From the NCBI RefSeq assembly GCF_014202415.1, contig NZ_JACHGR010000004.1:186001-250000 (forward strand): a DNA stretch of 64,000 nt, in the 5' to 3' direction. Both the position numbers and the translations under genes were made by a program. The notes beneath the pieces are model-generated. The model was not told the origin of the DNA, did no database searches, and saw only the letters and a program-made list of their open reading frames with translations. The stretch is from Tolumonas osonensis (GTDB lineage: Bacteria; Pseudomonadota; Gammaproteobacteria; Enterobacterales; Aeromonadaceae). How positions within the stretch are numbered: the stretch's first letter is position 1; the number at the start of each line of letters is the position of its first letter. Below, one piece after another: positions 30,170 through 44,319 of the stretch.

Positions 30170-31294
30170 ATGATCATCGGAGTACCTAAGGAAATAAAAA
30201 TCCATGAATATCGCATAGGTATGACACCAGCCAGTGTACGCGAATTGACCGCAAGAGGCCACACTGTACTGGTAGAAACTGATGCAGGCAAAGCAATTGG
30301 TTATACAGATGCGCATTATCTGGCCGCCGGAGCTGAAATTACAGGCTCTGCAGCGGATATTTTTGCCACCGCAGAAATGATTGTAAAAGTGAAAGAACCT
30401 CAGCCGGTTGAACGCGCTCTCCTACGGCCGGGACAAATTTTATTCACTTATTTACATCTGGCGCCCGATCTGGCGCAAACGCAGGATCTGCTGCAAAGCA
30501 GGGCTATCTGTATTGCCTATGAAACCGTCACCGATGATAAAGGCGGCTTGCCATTACTCGCACCCATGTCAGAAGTCGCAGGCAGGATGGCGATTCATGC
30601 AGGGGCCTCGATTCTGGAACGCTCGCACGGCGGTGCCGGCATCTTGTTAGGCGGCGTCCCCGGAGTTGCTCCGGCGAAAGTGGCTATTCTGGGTGGCGGC
30701 GTTGTCGGTTCGAATGCGGCCAGAATGGCGATTGGTATGCGGGCCGATGTCACCGTGCTGGACCGGAATACTGATACCCTGCGCCATCTGGACAGTGAGT
30801 TTAAGGGCGCGGCCAAGCTCATCTACTCGACGTCGGAATCGATTGAACATGCTGTGCTGGAGGCTGATCTGGTTATCGGTGCGGTTTTATTACCCGGTGC
30901 GACGGCGCCCAAACTGATCACGGCAGATATGGTCAAGAAAATGAAGGCGGGCTCAGCGATTGTCGATGTGGCCATTGATCAGGGGGGCTGCGCGGCCACC
31001 TCACATCCGACCACACACAGTGCCCCGACCTATCTGGTCGATGAGGTCGTACATTATTGCGTGGCCAATATGCCTGGGGCGGTTGCCAGAACATCCACGC
31101 AGGCCCTCAACAATGCCACGCTGCCTTTTATCATCAAACTGGCCAAACAAGGTTATGCCGAGGCGCTGCGTAACGACAGGCATCTGCGCAACGGTCTGAA
31201 TATATTCAAAGGTCAGCTCACCTGCGCGGAGGTGGGTCTTGCACACGCTCTGCCAACAATTTCGCCAGAGCAGGCACTAGGACTCCGTGAATAG
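30170..31294 (+). CDS. ald: Alanine dehydrogenase
   Basis: Interconverts L-alanine and pyruvate plus ammonia with NAD. The 374-residue protein begins MIIGVPKEIK; AAGGAGATAG is placed correctly before 30170, and an upstream extension to 30035 is not needed. Visible are RIGMTPASV, the substrate-binding KVKEPQ, the nucleotide-binding VAILGGGVVGSNAARMA and DVAIDQGG. In a diazotroph it could help ammonium handling. It is divergent from lrp and ends in a terminator. Confidence 0.95.
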   Translation: MIIGVPKEIKIHEYRIGMTPASVRELTARGHTVLVETDAGKAIGYTDAHYLAAGAEITGSAADIFATAEMIVKVKEPQPVERALLRPGQILFTYLHLAPDLAQTQDLLQSRAICIAYETVTDDKGGLPLLAPMSEVAGRMAIHAGASILERSHGGAGILLGGVPGVAPAKVAILGGGVVGSNAARMAIGMRADVTVLDRNTDTLRHLDSEFKGAAKLIYSTSESIEHAVLEADLVIGAVLLPGATAPKLITADMVKKMKAGSAIVDVAIDQGGCAATSHPTTHSAPTYLVDEVVHYCVANMPGAVARTSTQALNNATLPFIIKLAKQGYAEALRNDRHLRNGLNIFKGQLTCAEVGLAHALPTISPEQALGLRE

Positions 31295-31323
31295 CAACAT
31301 CTCTCCGTGCAGCAGAAACCGGG

Positions 31324-31361
31324 AAAAAAGACAGATAATATATAATTTATCTGCCTTTTTT
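31324..31361 (+). terminator. Terminator of ald
   Basis: AAAAAAG-CAGATAA pairs with TTATCTG-CTTTTTT; the A and T tracts on both sides suggest a bidirectional terminator. Confidence 0.85.
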
Positions 31362-31397
31362 CTTCTCTACTTATACACAAATGCTATTTAATAGATA

Positions 31398-31420
31398 AAA
31401 CCGATTAGTCTAATCGGTTT
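31398..31420. repeat. Inverted repeat upstream of trxB
   Basis: AAACCGATTAG-T-CTAATCGGTTT is a perfect 11-base inverted repeat with a one-base centre, about 67 bases before the trxB start. It lacks a T run, so an operator is as likely as a terminator. Confidence 0.45.
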
Positions 31421-31441
31421 CTCCTGCTTTACCCCACGTAA

Positions 31442-32443
<1,002 letters not shown>

Positions 32444-32466
32444 TCGACCTCGCTCTCTTCTTCTGA

Positions 32467-32490
32467 ATGCCGCCTTGTGCGGCATTTTTT
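32467..32490 (+). terminator. Terminator of trxB
   Basis: AATGCCGC pairs with GCGGCATT around CTTGT, followed by a T run. Confidence 0.9.
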
Positions 32491-32568
32491 ATGGCAGCGA
32501 CATGACGCCATCCGAAAACCAGACATGCTATTATCAGATAAGAGTGTCTTTGCAAGTGAATGCTTTTA

Positions 32569-33269
32569 ATGACGATTTATCTGACACAATTGGATTCCAG
32601 CTTATATTTTCCGCCACCAGAGGAAGCCTTGACCGAACCCAACGGCTTACTGGCCATCGGCGGCGATCTCTCTCCGTCCCGTTTACTGACTGCTTATTAT
32701 AACGGCATATTCCCCTGGTACAGTGCTTATCAGCCTATTCTCTGGTGGTCGCCTGATCCGCGCGGCGTCTTACCGGTGGCTGAATTGCATATCAGCCGCT
32801 CACTGAAAAAAACGCTGAACAATACCACGCTGCATTTTACGCTGAACCATGCCTTTATGGAGGTAGTCGCCGCTTGTGCAGAACCAAGACGTGATTCCGA
32901 AGACACCTGGATCACCAGTGAATTCATGCAGTCCTATGCCATATTACATGAGATGGGACAGGCACATTCCATCGAGGTCTGGGACCGGGATAAACTGGTA
33001 GGTGGCCTGTATGGCCTCAGCATCGGCAAACTGTTCTGTGGTGAATCGATGTTTCACCGGCAGCCGGACTCATCCAAAATGGCACTGGTGGCCCTCTGCC
33101 GGCATTTGTCGCGGTATGATGCCCCGCTGATTGATTGTCAGATGCAGAATAGCTATCTCGAAACGATGGGGGTACAGGAGTGGCCCCGGGCCAGATTTTT
33201 ACGCCGACTGGCTGAGTTGCGCGATCAAACCTTTCCGGCAGAATGCTGGCAACCACAGGTACTGACACT

Positions 33270-33273
<4 letters not shown>
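32569..33273 (+). CDS. aat: Leucyl/phenylalanyl-tRNA--protein transferase
   Basis: Adds Leu or Phe to N-terminal Arg or Lys, creating ClpS/ClpAP degrons (N-end rule). The 234-residue protein has FPPPEEALTEPNGLLAIGGDL, the GIFPWY motif and SPDPRGVL. I chose MTIYLTQLD at 32569; an ATG three codons earlier (32560) is equally possible. Its stop overlaps the start of bpt. With bpt, clpA and clpS close by, the whole N-degron pathway is clustered in 4.4 kb. Confidence 0.93.
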
Positions 33274-34269
<996 letters not shown>

Positions 34270-34280
34270 GATCCAGATAG

Positions 34281-34313
34281 AAAAAAGCCCCAGTTGTATC
34301 CGGGGCTTTTTTT
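34281..34313. terminator. Bidirectional terminator between infA and clpA
   Basis: AAAAAAGCCCC pairs with GGGGCTTTTTT around a nine-base loop; poly-A and poly-T tracts make it work on both strands. Confidence 0.93.
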
Positions 34314-34329
34314 CTGGTCTTAACGCCGG

Positions 34330-36606
34330 TTACGGCTGCAGGACACTCTCCGGGTTCGGCATATAGTCAAACTTCAGTTTGTCATCCTGCAAATCAACTT
34401 TCACGCTACCGCCAGACACCAGCTCACCAAACAACAGCTCATTGGCCAGCGGTTTCTTCATCTGTTCCTGAATCAGACGACTCATCGGGCGTGCCCCCAT
34501 GGCTTTGTCATAACCTTTTTCTGCCAGCCAGTGACGGGCTGCTGACGTAACCTCCAGCGACACGCCTTTGGCATCCAGCTGCGCCTGCAGTTCAACAATA
34601 AACTTATCCACTACCTGATGGATCACATCCATATCCAGATGGTTGAACCAGATTATATTGTCTAACCGGTTGCGGAATTCCGGGGTAAAAGTGCGGTTGA
34701 TTTCCGACAGGGCATCATGACTGTGATCCTGTTGCTGGAAGCCAATCGATTTACGCTGTGTTTCCTGTACCCCACAGTTGGTGGTCATCACCAGTACCAC
34801 ATTGCGGAAATCGGCTTTGCGGCCATTGTTGTCGGTCAGCGTCCCGTTATCCATTACCTGCAACAACAGGTTGAATACATCCGGATGTGCCTTTTCAATC
34901 TCGTCCAGCAACACCACACAATGCGGCTGCTTGATGACTGCATCAGTCAGCAGGCCACCCTGTTCATAGCCGACATAGCCGGGAGGTGCGCCAATCAGAC
35001 GGGATACGGTATGACGCTCCATGTATTCCGACATATCAAAGCGCAGCAGTTCAATACCCATCGCTTTCGCCAGTTGCAGGGTGACTTCGGTCTTACCCAC
35101 CCCGGTCGGACCGGCAAACAGGAAGGAACCCACCGGACGGTGTTCATTACCCAGTCCCGAACGGCTGAGACGGATAGCATCGGTCAGCACTTCAATCGCT
35201 TTATCCTGACCAAACACCACCATCTTCAGATTGCGCTCCAGATTACGCAGAATATCGCGATCACTGGAAGAGACTGATTTTTCAGGGATACGGGCAATTT
35301 TCGCCACAATGGCTTCAATATCCGGCACATTGATGATTTTTTTACGTTTACTTGGCGGTAGCAGACGCTGGCTGGCACCTACTTCATCAATCACATCAAT
35401 CGCTTTATCCGGCAGGTGACGATCATTGATGTATTTGGCCGCAAGTTCGGCCGCCGCCCGCAGCGCCTTGTTGGTGTAACGCACATTATGGTGTTCTTCA
35501 TAACGTGGTTTCAGACCAATCAGGATCTTGGTAGTGTCTTCAACAGACGGTTCTGCGATATCGATTTTCTGGAAACGGCGTGCCAGCGCATGGTCTTTTT
35601 CGAAAACCTGCGAGTATTCCTGATAGGTCGTCGACCCCATGCAACGTAGCTGGCCGGAAGAAAGAATCGGTTTAATCAGGTTCGCGGCATCCAGCTGACC
35701 ACCGGAAGCCGCACCGGCACCAATGATGGTATGAATTTCATCGATAAACAGAATGGCGCCTTTTTCCCGCTCCAGCTGTTTTAATACCACCTTGAACCGT
35801 TTTTCGAAATCGCCCCGGTATTTGGTACCGGCCAGCAGAGAGCCCATATCCAGAGAGTAAACGACATTATCGGCAATCACTTCCGGGACATCGCCATGCA
35901 CAATACGGTAAGCCAGCCCTTCGGCTATGGCCGTTTTACCCACCCCGGCCTCACCCACCAGCAACGGATTGTTCTTACGACGACGGCAGAGGATCTGAAT
36001 CGTGCGGTTCACTTCCGCATCCCGGCCGATCAGCGGATCAATCTTACCCTCCACCACCTTCTGGTTCAGGTTCGTGACAAAATTTTCAATCTGGTTAGCG
36101 GCAGCCTCTTCCCCCATGCCCTCGCCATCGCTGGCATCATGGCCTGAATGGGAATCATCCTGATGCGGTATATCCTTGCGAACGCCATGGGAGATGTAGT
36201 TCACGACATCCAGACGATTGATATCGGCTTTTTTCAGGAAATAAACCGCCTGTGACTCCTGTTCGCTGAAGATAGCCACCAGCACATTGGCACCAAAAAC
36301 TTCATTATGCCCGGAAGACTGAACATGGAAGACGGCACGCTGTAGAACACGCTGAAAACCGAGGGTTGGCTGGGTATCCCGCTCTGAATCGTCTTCAGGG
36401 ATCAACGGCGTGGTCTGTTCCAGAAAGACGGTCAGTTCCTTGCGCAGTTGGTCAATATCCGCGCCGCATGCCACTAAGGCATCATGAGCAGAGTGGTTAT
36501 CGATTAACGCCAGCAATAAATGCTCGACTGTCATGAACTCATGACGGGCATCTCTCGCTGCTTTGAATGCCTGGTTAATAGATTTTTCCAGTTCTTTGTT
36601 TAGCAT
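34330..36606 (-). CDS. clpA: ATP-dependent Clp protease ATP-binding subunit ClpA
   Basis: The unfoldase of ClpAP, 758 residues. It has an N-terminal double Clp-N repeat (about 1-145), D1 with Walker A GEAGVGKT at 218-225, and D2 with Walker A GPTGVGKT at 499-506 and pore loop GYVGYEQGG. GGGAGG is well placed for the ATG at 36606. It lies 55 bases after clpS, its adaptor. A His/Asp/Ser-rich linker (HQDDSHSGHDASDG) precedes D1. Confidence 0.96.
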   Translation of the reverse strand: MLNKELEKSINQAFKAARDARHEFMTVEHLLLALIDNHSAHDALVACGADIDQLRKELTVFLEQTTPLIPEDDSERDTQPTLGFQRVLQRAVFHVQSSGHNEVFGANVLVAIFSEQESQAVYFLKKADINRLDVVNYISHGVRKDIPHQDDSHSGHDASDGEGMGEEAAANQIENFVTNLNQKVVEGKIDPLIGRDAEVNRTIQILCRRRKNNPLLVGEAGVGKTAIAEGLAYRIVHGDVPEVIADNVVYSLDMGSLLAGTKYRGDFEKRFKVVLKQLEREKGAILFIDEIHTIIGAGAASGGQLDAANLIKPILSSGQLRCMGSTTYQEYSQVFEKDHALARRFQKIDIAEPSVEDTTKILIGLKPRYEEHHNVRYTNKALRAAAELAAKYINDRHLPDKAIDVIDEVGASQRLLPPSKRKKIINVPDIEAIVAKIARIPEKSVSSSDRDILRNLERNLKMVVFGQDKAIEVLTDAIRLSRSGLGNEHRPVGSFLFAGPTGVGKTEVTLQLAKAMGIELLRFDMSEYMERHTVSRLIGAPPGYVGYEQGGLLTDAVIKQPHCVVLLDEIEKAHPDVFNLLLQVMDNGTLTDNNGRKADFRNVVLVMTTNCGVQETQRKSIGFQQQDHSHDALSEINRTFTPEFRNRLDNIIWFNHLDMDVIHQVVDKFIVELQAQLDAKGVSLEVTSAARHWLAEKGYDKAMGARPMSRLIQEQMKKPLANELLFGELVSGGSVKVDLQDDKLKFDYMPNPESVLQP

Positions 36607-36661
36607 GGGCACCTCCCAAACCAACTGACGACAACGCTATGCAAGGGGTACCTGCTGATCC

Positions 36662-36976
36662 TCAGGCTTTTTCCATAGTACACAGCAACGGATGTTCATG
36701 CTTACGAGCGTAACGGTTAACTTGATCAACTTTTGTTTCTGCTATATCTGCAGTATAGATGCCACACACTCCTTTGCCCTCATAGTGCACAGCCAACATG
36801 ACCTGAGTCGCTTTTTCCAGATCCATGCGAAAGAACAGCTGCAACACTTCCACGACAAAATCCATTGGCGTGTAATCATCATTCAGCAATATCACCTTAT
36901 ACATTGGCGGCGGCTGAATTTCGGTTTTGCTCTCGCTCACGGTTTCCGGCGTCGGCGAGACACGGGTTTTACTCAT
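36662..36976 (-). CDS. clpS: ClpA adaptor protein ClpS
   Basis: Delivers N-degron substrates to ClpAP. The 104-residue protein has [16 protein letters not shown], which forms the pocket for the N-terminal residue, plus [16 protein letters not shown] and the C-terminal [10 protein letters not shown]. It heads a clpS-clpA unit, divergent from cspD. Confidence 0.96.
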   Translation of the reverse strand: MSKTRVSPTPETVSESKTEIQPPPMYKVILLNDDYTPMDFVVEVLQLFFRMDLEKATQVMLAVHYEGKGVCGIYTADIAETKVDQVNRYARKHEHPLLCTMEKA

Positions 36977-37192
36977 TGATGACTACCTTTTTCTTTAATT
37001 ACTACTGATGATAAGAATCGTTGTCAACATACAATTTGAATTAGCTCTTGCTTTAGAGATCTGATACTTGACTCAATGACTTTTTACACTAGATTGATGA
37101 TTTGGTGACCAGCTGACCATTCAATACTAACGTCAGATGGTGATCATCCCAACGGCGTTTAAAGGTAATTTCATCTCTGAGGACGTAGATGT

Positions 37193-37411
37193 ATGGCTAC
37201 TGGAACCGTAAAGTGGTTTAACAATGCGAAAGGCTTTGGCTTCATCTGCCCGGATGAGGGCGGTGATGATATTTTTGCTCATTATTCCACTATCGACATG
37301 AACGGGTACAAGACGCTGAAAGCGGGGCAGCCTGTTGAGTTTGAAGTACAAGCAGGACCTAAAGGGTCACATGCCACGAGCATTGTCCCTACCTCATCCC
37401 AGGAATCATAA
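37193..37411 (+). CDS. cspD: Cold-shock-like protein CspD
   Basis: A single OB-fold (72 residues) with the RNP motifs KGFGFI and DIFAHYS. Sequence and position (divergent from clpS) match CspD of E. coli, a stationary-phase inhibitor of DNA replication, rather than a cold-inducible CspA. Confidence 0.93.
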   Translation: MATGTVKWFNNAKGFGFICPDEGGDDIFAHYSTIDMNGYKTLKAGQPVEFEVQAGPKGSHATSIVPTSSQES

Positions 37412-37440
37412 GAAGAGAGAACGGGATGTACCCTAAATGA

Positions 37441-37474
37441 AGAAGCGGGAACCTGGTTCCCGCTTCTGTTTTTT
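37441..37474 (+). terminator. Terminator of cspD
   Basis: AGAAGCGGGAAC pairs with GTTCCCGCTTCT around CTG, then GTTTTTTC. Confidence 0.9.
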
Positions 37475-37483
37475 CACGCCGAA

Positions 37484-37510
37484 ATAACCACAGCCGCAGA
37501 CTGTGGTTAT
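37484..37510 (-). terminator. Possible terminator of icd
   Basis: ATAACCACAG pairs with CTGTGGTTAT around a seven-base loop, just after the icd stop codon. The T tract on the minus strand is short (TTATTTC). Confidence 0.6.
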
Positions 37511-37518
37511 CATCAGAA

Positions 37519-38772
37519 TTACATCTGACTGATCATGTCATCAGCGAACTCAGAGCATTTACGCAGGGTTGCGCCTTCCATCAGACGTTCAAAGTCGTAA
37601 GTCACAGTCTTGTTACGGATTGCGCCTTCCATACCTTTAACAATCAGATCAGCCGCTTCGAACCAACCCATGTAGCGCAGCATCATTTCTGCAGACAGGA
37701 TCAGTGAACCCGGGTTAACTTTGTCCTGACCCGCGTATTTTGGTGCAGTACCGTGAGTCGCTTCGAACAGCGCAACGCCGTCACCGATGTTCGCGCCTGG
37801 CGCGATACCGATACCACCAACCTGTGCAGCCAGTGCGTCAGAGATGTAGTCGCCGTTCAGGTTCATGGTGGCAATTACGTCGTATTCGGCCGGACGCAGC
37901 AGGATCTGTTGCAGGAACGCATCCGCGATCACGTCTTTAACGATGATGTTTTTGCCGGTTTTCGGGTTTTTGAACTGGCACCATGGGCCGCCATCAATCA
38001 GTTCCGCACCGAACTCTTCGCGAGCCAGCTGGTAACCCCAGTCTTTGAACGCGCCTTCGGTGAACTTCATGATGTTGCCTTTGTGTACCAGTGTCAGTGA
38101 GTCGCGATCGTTGTCGATCACATACTCCAGTGCGGCACGCACCAGACGTTTGGTACCGGCTTCTGACATCGGTTTGATACCGATACCACAGTTTTCAGGG
38201 AAACGGATTTTCTTCACGCCCATTTCGTTTTGCAGGAAGTCGATTACTTTTTTCGCTTCTGCAGAATCGGCTTTCCACTCGATACCGGCATAGATGTCTT
38301 CAGCGTTTTCACGGAAGATAACCATGTCAGTCAGCTCTGGTTGTTTAACCGGGCTTGGCGTGCCTTCGTAGTAACGTACCGGACGCAGACAAACATACAG
38401 ATCCAGTTCCTGACGCAGTGCCACGTTCAGAGAACGGATACCACCACCGACCGGCGTAGTCAGCGGGCCTTTGATACCAACATGGTATTCGCGCATTGCA
38501 TCCAGCGTTTCAGCCGGCAGCCATACGTCATCACCGTAAACCTTGGTTGATTTCTCGCCGGTATAGATTTCCATCCAGGAGATTTTCTTTTCGCCTTTAT
38601 AGGCTTTTTCTACAGCCGCATCGACGACTTTCAGCATGGCCGGAGTCACGTCCACACCGATACCATCACCTTCAATAAAAGGAATGATTGGGTTATTCGG
38701 TACAACCAGCTTACCCGCTGCATCTACAGAAATTTTTTCACCTGTAGCGGGTACAACGATTTTACTTTCCAT
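37519..38772 (-). CDS. icd: Isocitrate dehydrogenase (NADP+)
   Basis: TCA-cycle enzyme, 417 residues. It contains [13 protein letters not shown] with the Ser that AceK phosphorylates in E. coli, the substrate-binding Arg residues, and the IDH/IMDH signature [25 protein letters not shown] precedes the ATG. It is transcribed alone, convergent with cspD. Confidence 0.97.
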   Translation of the reverse strand: MESKIVVPATGEKISVDAAGKLVVPNNPIIPFIEGDGIGVDVTPAMLKVVDAAVEKAYKGEKKISWMEIYTGEKSTKVYGDDVWLPAETLDAMREYHVGIKGPLTTPVGGGIRSLNVALRQELDLYVCLRPVRYYEGTPSPVKQPELTDMVIFRENAEDIYAGIEWKADSAEAKKVIDFLQNEMGVKKIRFPENCGIGIKPMSEAGTKRLVRAALEYVIDNDRDSLTLVHKGNIMKFTEGAFKDWGYQLAREEFGAELIDGGPWCQFKNPKTGKNIIVKDVIADAFLQQILLRPAEYDVIATMNLNGDYISDALAAQVGGIGIAPGANIGDGVALFEATHGTAPKYAGQDKVNPGSLILSAEMMLRYMGWFEAADLIVKGMEGAIRNKTVTYDFERLMEGATLRKCSEFADDMISQM

Positions 38773-38988
38773 CTGTGTCTCCTGACTTCCGGTTTATTGT
38801 CTTGCAAATCATTATTGTGTGATCGTCATCTTAGCCCATCAGTCGCTTTCTGCAAACGGCGGTACGCCGTGACAAGCCAGATTTAATGAAAACAAAATGC
38901 ATTTAATCCGTTTGCTGGCCCGGATACACGAAAGATGACGAGGTAATGACTGTTCAGGTAATCTATAGCGGTTATCTGAGGAGTTAAC

Positions 38989-39444
38989 ATGACTTTTCGT
39001 CCGAATGTAACGGTAGCGGCCGTCATCCGCTATCAGGATCGTTTTCTGCTGGTGGAAGAACTTGATCGCCGCCGTCATGTCTTTAATCAGCCGGCCGGGC
39101 ATCTCGAAGCCGGAGAATCGCTGTACGAAGCCGTATGCCGTGAAATCCGGGAAGAAACCGGGTTAACGCTGACACCGGACGGCTGGCTCGGCACCTATAT
39201 GTACACCAGTCCTTACCGTAAGCTGACCTATCTGCGTTTCTGCTTTTACTGTGAACTGACTACCGATCCGGGGGCACATCAACCGCAGGATCCGGATAAC
39301 GATATCCTGGCCTGCCACTGGAAAACGATAGACGAAATCCGTCATCTGAAAAAACAGTTACGCAGCCCGCTGGTGATGGAATGCTTCAACGATTATCTGG
39401 CCGGAGTCAGGCTGCCGCTGTCGGCGTTGAAAGATCGCCGCTGA
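38989..39444 (+). CDS. nudJ: Nudix hydrolase NudJ
   Basis: Hydrolyses thiamine (pyro)phosphates and nucleoside triphosphates in E. coli. The 151-residue protein has a complete Nudix box (GHLEAGESLYEAVCREIREE then TGL). GAGG precedes the ATG. It lies upstream of mnmA-hflD-purB, the conserved order. Confidence 0.92.
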   Translation: MTFRPNVTVAAVIRYQDRFLLVEELDRRRHVFNQPAGHLEAGESLYEAVCREIREETGLTLTPDGWLGTYMYTSPYRKLTYLRFCFYCELTTDPGAHQPQDPDNDILACHWKTIDEIRHLKKQLRSPLVMECFNDYLAGVRLPLSALKDRR

Positions 39445-39511
39445 GATTGTAGGCGCAGGGTTGCTTTTTTGCTAAAATGTATGCCGATTTTCCATCTTTA
39501 CTGATATCCCG

Positions 39512-40621
39512 ATGACAAACAACAGCCAAATTAAAGTCATCGTCGGCATGTCCGGCGGTGTGGACTCTTCTGTTTCAGCCTATTTACTTCAGCAGCAAGG
39601 CTACCAGGTCGAAGGCCTGTTTATGAAAAACTGGGAAGAGGACGATTCAGACGAGTATTGTTCTGCGGCCACTGATCTGGCGGATGCCAAAGCCGTTTGT
39701 GACAAACTGGGAATCAAGCTGCACACCGTCAATTTTGCCGCGGAATACTGGGATAACGTGTTCGAGCTGTTTCTGGCTGAATACAAGGCCGGCCGCACGC
39801 CAAACCCGGATATTCTGTGCAATAAAGAAATCAAGTTTAAAGCGTTTCTGGAGTTCGCGGCTGAAGATCTGGGCGCTGATTATATTGCTACCGGTCACTA
39901 TGTACGCCGCGATGACAGCACCGGTCAGGCGCGTCTGCTGCGCGGTCTGGATAATAACAAAGACCAGAGCTATTTCCTGTATACCCTGAGTTCACAGCAG
40001 GTCGCACAGAGCCTGTTCCCGGTCGGCGATCTGGAGAAACCTCAGGTTCGAGCCATTGCCGAACAGCTGGGGCTGGCGACTGCGAAGAAAAAAGACAGTA
40101 CCGGCATCTGCTTTATCGGAGAACGCAAGTTCCGTGAATTCCTGGCCCGCTATCTGCCGGCACAGCCTGGCGTGATTGAAACCGTGGACGATAAAGTCAT
40201 CGGTGAACATCAGGGGCTGATGTACCACACGCTCGGTCAGCGTAAAGGTTTAGGCATCGGCGGTCTGAAAGACGGCGATGAAACACCATGGTATGTGGTG
40301 GATAAAGACGTAGAGCGCAACGTACTGGTTGTTGCGCAGGGTCATGATCATCCTCGCCTGTATTCCGATGGCCTGATTGCAAAGCAGTTGCACTGGGTTG
40401 ATCGCGAGGTACGTCGTGAGCCGTTTGATTGTGTTGTGAAAACCCGTTATCGCCAGCAGGATATTCCCTGCCATGTCGAACCGCTTGATGATGACACCAT
40501 CAAAGTGACTTTTGCCACCCCGCAAGCCGCTGTGACCCCGGGTCAGTCAGCCGTGTTCTATCTGGGTGAAGAGTGTCTTGGCGGCGGTATTATTGAACAA
40601 AGATTCTCCGGGAGTGTATAG
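39512..40621 (+). CDS. mnmA: tRNA-specific 2-thiouridylase MnmA
   Basis: Thiolates U34 of tRNA Lys, Glu and Gln. The 369-residue protein has the PP-loop [15 protein letters not shown], the catalytic Cys pair in [11 protein letters not shown] and [12 protein letters not shown], and the C-terminal beta-barrel. It ends two bases before hflD. The tRNA-Gln (TTG) genes at 22656 and 22752 encode one of its substrates. Confidence 0.96.
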   Translation: MTNNSQIKVIVGMSGGVDSSVSAYLLQQQGYQVEGLFMKNWEEDDSDEYCSAATDLADAKAVCDKLGIKLHTVNFAAEYWDNVFELFLAEYKAGRTPNPDILCNKEIKFKAFLEFAAEDLGADYIATGHYVRRDDSTGQARLLRGLDNNKDQSYFLYTLSSQQVAQSLFPVGDLEKPQVRAIAEQLGLATAKKKDSTGICFIGERKFREFLARYLPAQPGVIETVDDKVIGEHQGLMYHTLGQRKGLGIGGLKDGDETPWYVVDKDVERNVLVVAQGHDHPRLYSDGLIAKQLHWVDREVRREPFDCVVKTRYRQQDIPCHVEPLDDDTIKVTFATPQAAVTPGQSAVFYLGEECLGGGIIEQRFSGSV

Positions 40622-40623
40622 CC

Positions 40624-41247
40624 ATGCAGCATAAGCAGGCAATGCAAACAATGGCGCTGGCAGCTGTCTGTCAGGCCGCCTGGTTAGTGCAGCAGGTCGC
40701 CCGAAACGGCAGCTGCGATGAAGATGCTATGCGTTGTTTATTACAGGGAATTCTGAACACAGATCCGGATAATGCCGACTCTGTCTACCCTGAACGCCGC
40801 TTATTGCGTGACGGTTATAAAACCCTGGTCGAACAGCTAGGTAACAATCGTAATCCGAAAAACATGGAACTGACCCGTTATGTCATCGGTATGGTCGCCC
40901 TGGAACGCAAGCTGAGTGGCAAGCGCCGAGTGTTATCTGCGCTCGGTGAACGGATCAACCAGGTCAAGCGTCAGGCTTTTCACTTTGATCTGCTGACCGA
41001 TACCGTAGTGAGTAATCTGGCCGGGATCTACAGCGATAACATCAGTAATCTGGGCCCGCGGATCCAGGTTTCCGGTGCACCGCTTTATCTGCAGCAACCA
41101 CAGGTGCAACATAAAATCCGTGCGTTGCTGCTCGCCGGGATCAGAGCCTGTGTGCTCTGGCGACAACTGGGAGGTCGTCGCCGTCAGATCCTGTTCTTCC
41201 GCAAAAAAGTCATTGCCGCTGCCGAAGCTGCATTGCGCCAACTTTAA
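40624..41247 (+). CDS. hflD: High-frequency lysogenization protein HflD homologue
   Basis: A 207-residue protein of the HflD (YcfC) family, found between mnmA and purB throughout gammaproteobacteria. In E. coli it affects lambda CII; its normal role is unclear. It is mostly helical, without catalytic motifs. Confidence 0.9.
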   Translation: MQHKQAMQTMALAAVCQAAWLVQQVARNGSCDEDAMRCLLQGILNTDPDNADSVYPERRLLRDGYKTLVEQLGNNRNPKNMELTRYVIGMVALERKLSGKRRVLSALGERINQVKRQAFHFDLLTDTVVSNLAGIYSDNISNLGPRIQVSGAPLYLQQPQVQHKIRALLLAGIRACVLWRQLGGRRRQILFFRKKVIAAAEAALRQL

Positions 41248-41258
41248 TTTTTCAGTGA

Positions 41259-42653
<1,395 letters not shown>

Positions 42654-42681
42654 GTTCTGACCGGTTAGCTTGAGCGATACC

Positions 42682-42707
42682 CAGAGGCATGCATTGGCAT
42701 GCCTCTG
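42682..42707. terminator. Hairpin between purB and nifA
   Basis: CAGAGGCATGC pairs with GCATGCCTCTG around ATTG. There is no long T run. Its position between convergent genes suggests it ends both transcripts. Confidence 0.65.
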
Positions 42708-42726
42708 TCATTTCTGCGGAAAGATA

Positions 42727-44319
42727 TTACATGCGCCGCATATTGATGTTCATGATCTGAATGCGATAGGCAATTTGTCTTGGGGTCATGCCCAGCAAAC
42801 GCGCCGCTTTGGCCTGCACCCAGCCACAACGTTCCAGTGCGGCAATCAGGCGCTGACGTTCATCCAGTTGCGGATCGTTGAAATCAACGTCAGTCGCGAT
42901 GGCCGGTTTATTGACCGCTACCGGGGTACTGAAACCGGATTGCGGACGATCACTCGTATGAAACAGCACAACATCCCGATCAATCAACCCTGTTTCGGAC
43001 ATAATCGATGCACGTTCCAGACAGTTCTCCAGCTCACGGACGTTACCGGGCCAGTCGTGTCCCATCAGCATCCGGATCGCGCCATCGCTGATCTGGATCT
43101 GGCGCCCCTGTTTTTCTGACAGCTTCTGTACCAGAAACTTCGCCAGTTCAGGAATGTCTTCCAGGCGTTCACGCAAGGCCGGTAACTGAATCGGCATGAC
43201 GTTCAGACGGTAATACAAGTCTTCCCTGAAATTGCCCTTGCGAACTTCTTCCTCCAGATTGCGGTTGGTAGCGGTGACGATCCGCACATCGACTTTCAGC
43301 GTGTCGGTGCCGCCTACCCGCTCCATTTCGCCTTCCTGCAGAATACGCAACAGCTTGGCCTGAAACGAGGCACTGATTTCCCCGATTTCATCCAGAAACA
43401 GCGTGCCGCCATCAGCCATTTCAAACCGGCCTTTACGCTGTTTTACCGCGCCGGTGAAGGCGCCCTTCTCATGGCCAAACAGCTCACTTTCCAGTAACGT
43501 ATCCGGCAACGCGGCACAGTTCAGTTTCACGAATGGCCCGTTAACGCGCGGCGAGTTATAGTGGATGGCGTTCGCGATCAGCTCTTTACCAGTCCCGCTT
43601 TCGCCGCGCACCAGCACGGTGGTATCCCATTTCGCCACCTGACGGATGGAATCAAAAATCTGCCGCATGGCCTGTGTCTGACCGACCATGTTGTCAAACC
43701 CGTACTGACTGCGCACCTTACGGCGCAGACTGTCGCGTTCCGTCTTGATCGCTTCGTGTTCGCTGTTCACCTTGCCGATCAAACGCACCGTTTGTCCGAT
43801 CAGGTTGGCCACCATCTCCATAAAGCGGGTTCTGGCCGGTAATTCTGATTCATCCGCCGATTGGGGTTGTGCCGCCAATACGCCCACCGGCTGACTGTCT
43901 GCACCCGGGATAGGCACGCAGATAAAGGGCAGACCGTAATCGTACAGATTGAGGCGGTCCAGAAAACGCGGATCATCCGCTACACGCGGGATCACCAGTG
44001 AATGCCCCTGATGCATCACGGTACCCATGATCCCCTCGCCCATGCGGTAACGGACACTTTTCACATCCTTTACCACTTCGGCATCAATGCCATAAACAGC
44101 CTGGATAAACAAGGCGCTCCGGTTGTGATCAAACAGAGACACCAGGCCATATTGCATGTGCGCGATATCACTCAGCGTCTGCAGCATACTGCGCAGGGTA
44201 TCTTCCATATCCAGCGAACGGCTGAGTACGATACTGATCTGATGCAGGGCATTCAGTTGCTGCTGCATGCTGAGACTTTTATTTCCGCTGGCGGAAAACA
44301 GGCTGGTTTGTGTGTTCAT
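42727..44319 (-). CDS. nifA: Nif-specific transcriptional activator NifA
   Basis: The sigma-54-dependent activator of nitrogen-fixation genes, 530 residues. It has an N-terminal GAF domain (about 35-180), an AAA+ domain with Walker A GESGTGKE (about 238), the sigma-54-contacting GAFTGA loop (about 285) and Walker [12 protein letters not shown], and a C-terminal Fis-type helix-turn-helix ([19 protein letters not shown]). There is no Cys-rich motif between the AAA+ and DNA-binding domains, so it is the NifL-controlled gammaproteobacterial type, not the oxygen-sensitive rhizobial type. Its start overlaps the nifL stop (ATGA), so the two are made in fixed ratio. Confidence 0.97.
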   Translation of the reverse strand: MNTQTSLFSASGNKSLSMQQQLNALHQISIVLSRSLDMEDTLRSMLQTLSDIAHMQYGLVSLFDHNRSALFIQAVYGIDAEVVKDVKSVRYRMGEGIMGTVMHQGHSLVIPRVADDPRFLDRLNLYDYGLPFICVPIPGADSQPVGVLAAQPQSADESELPARTRFMEMVANLIGQTVRLIGKVNSEHEAIKTERDSLRRKVRSQYGFDNMVGQTQAMRQIFDSIRQVAKWDTTVLVRGESGTGKELIANAIHYNSPRVNGPFVKLNCAALPDTLLESELFGHEKGAFTGAVKQRKGRFEMADGGTLFLDEIGEISASFQAKLLRILQEGEMERVGGTDTLKVDVRIVTATNRNLEEEVRKGNFREDLYYRLNVMPIQLPALRERLEDIPELAKFLVQKLSEKQGRQIQISDGAIRMLMGHDWPGNVRELENCLERASIMSETGLIDRDVVLFHTSDRPQSGFSTPVAVNKPAIATDVDFNDPQLDERQRLIAALERCGWVQAKAARLLGMTPRQIAYRIQIMNINMRRM

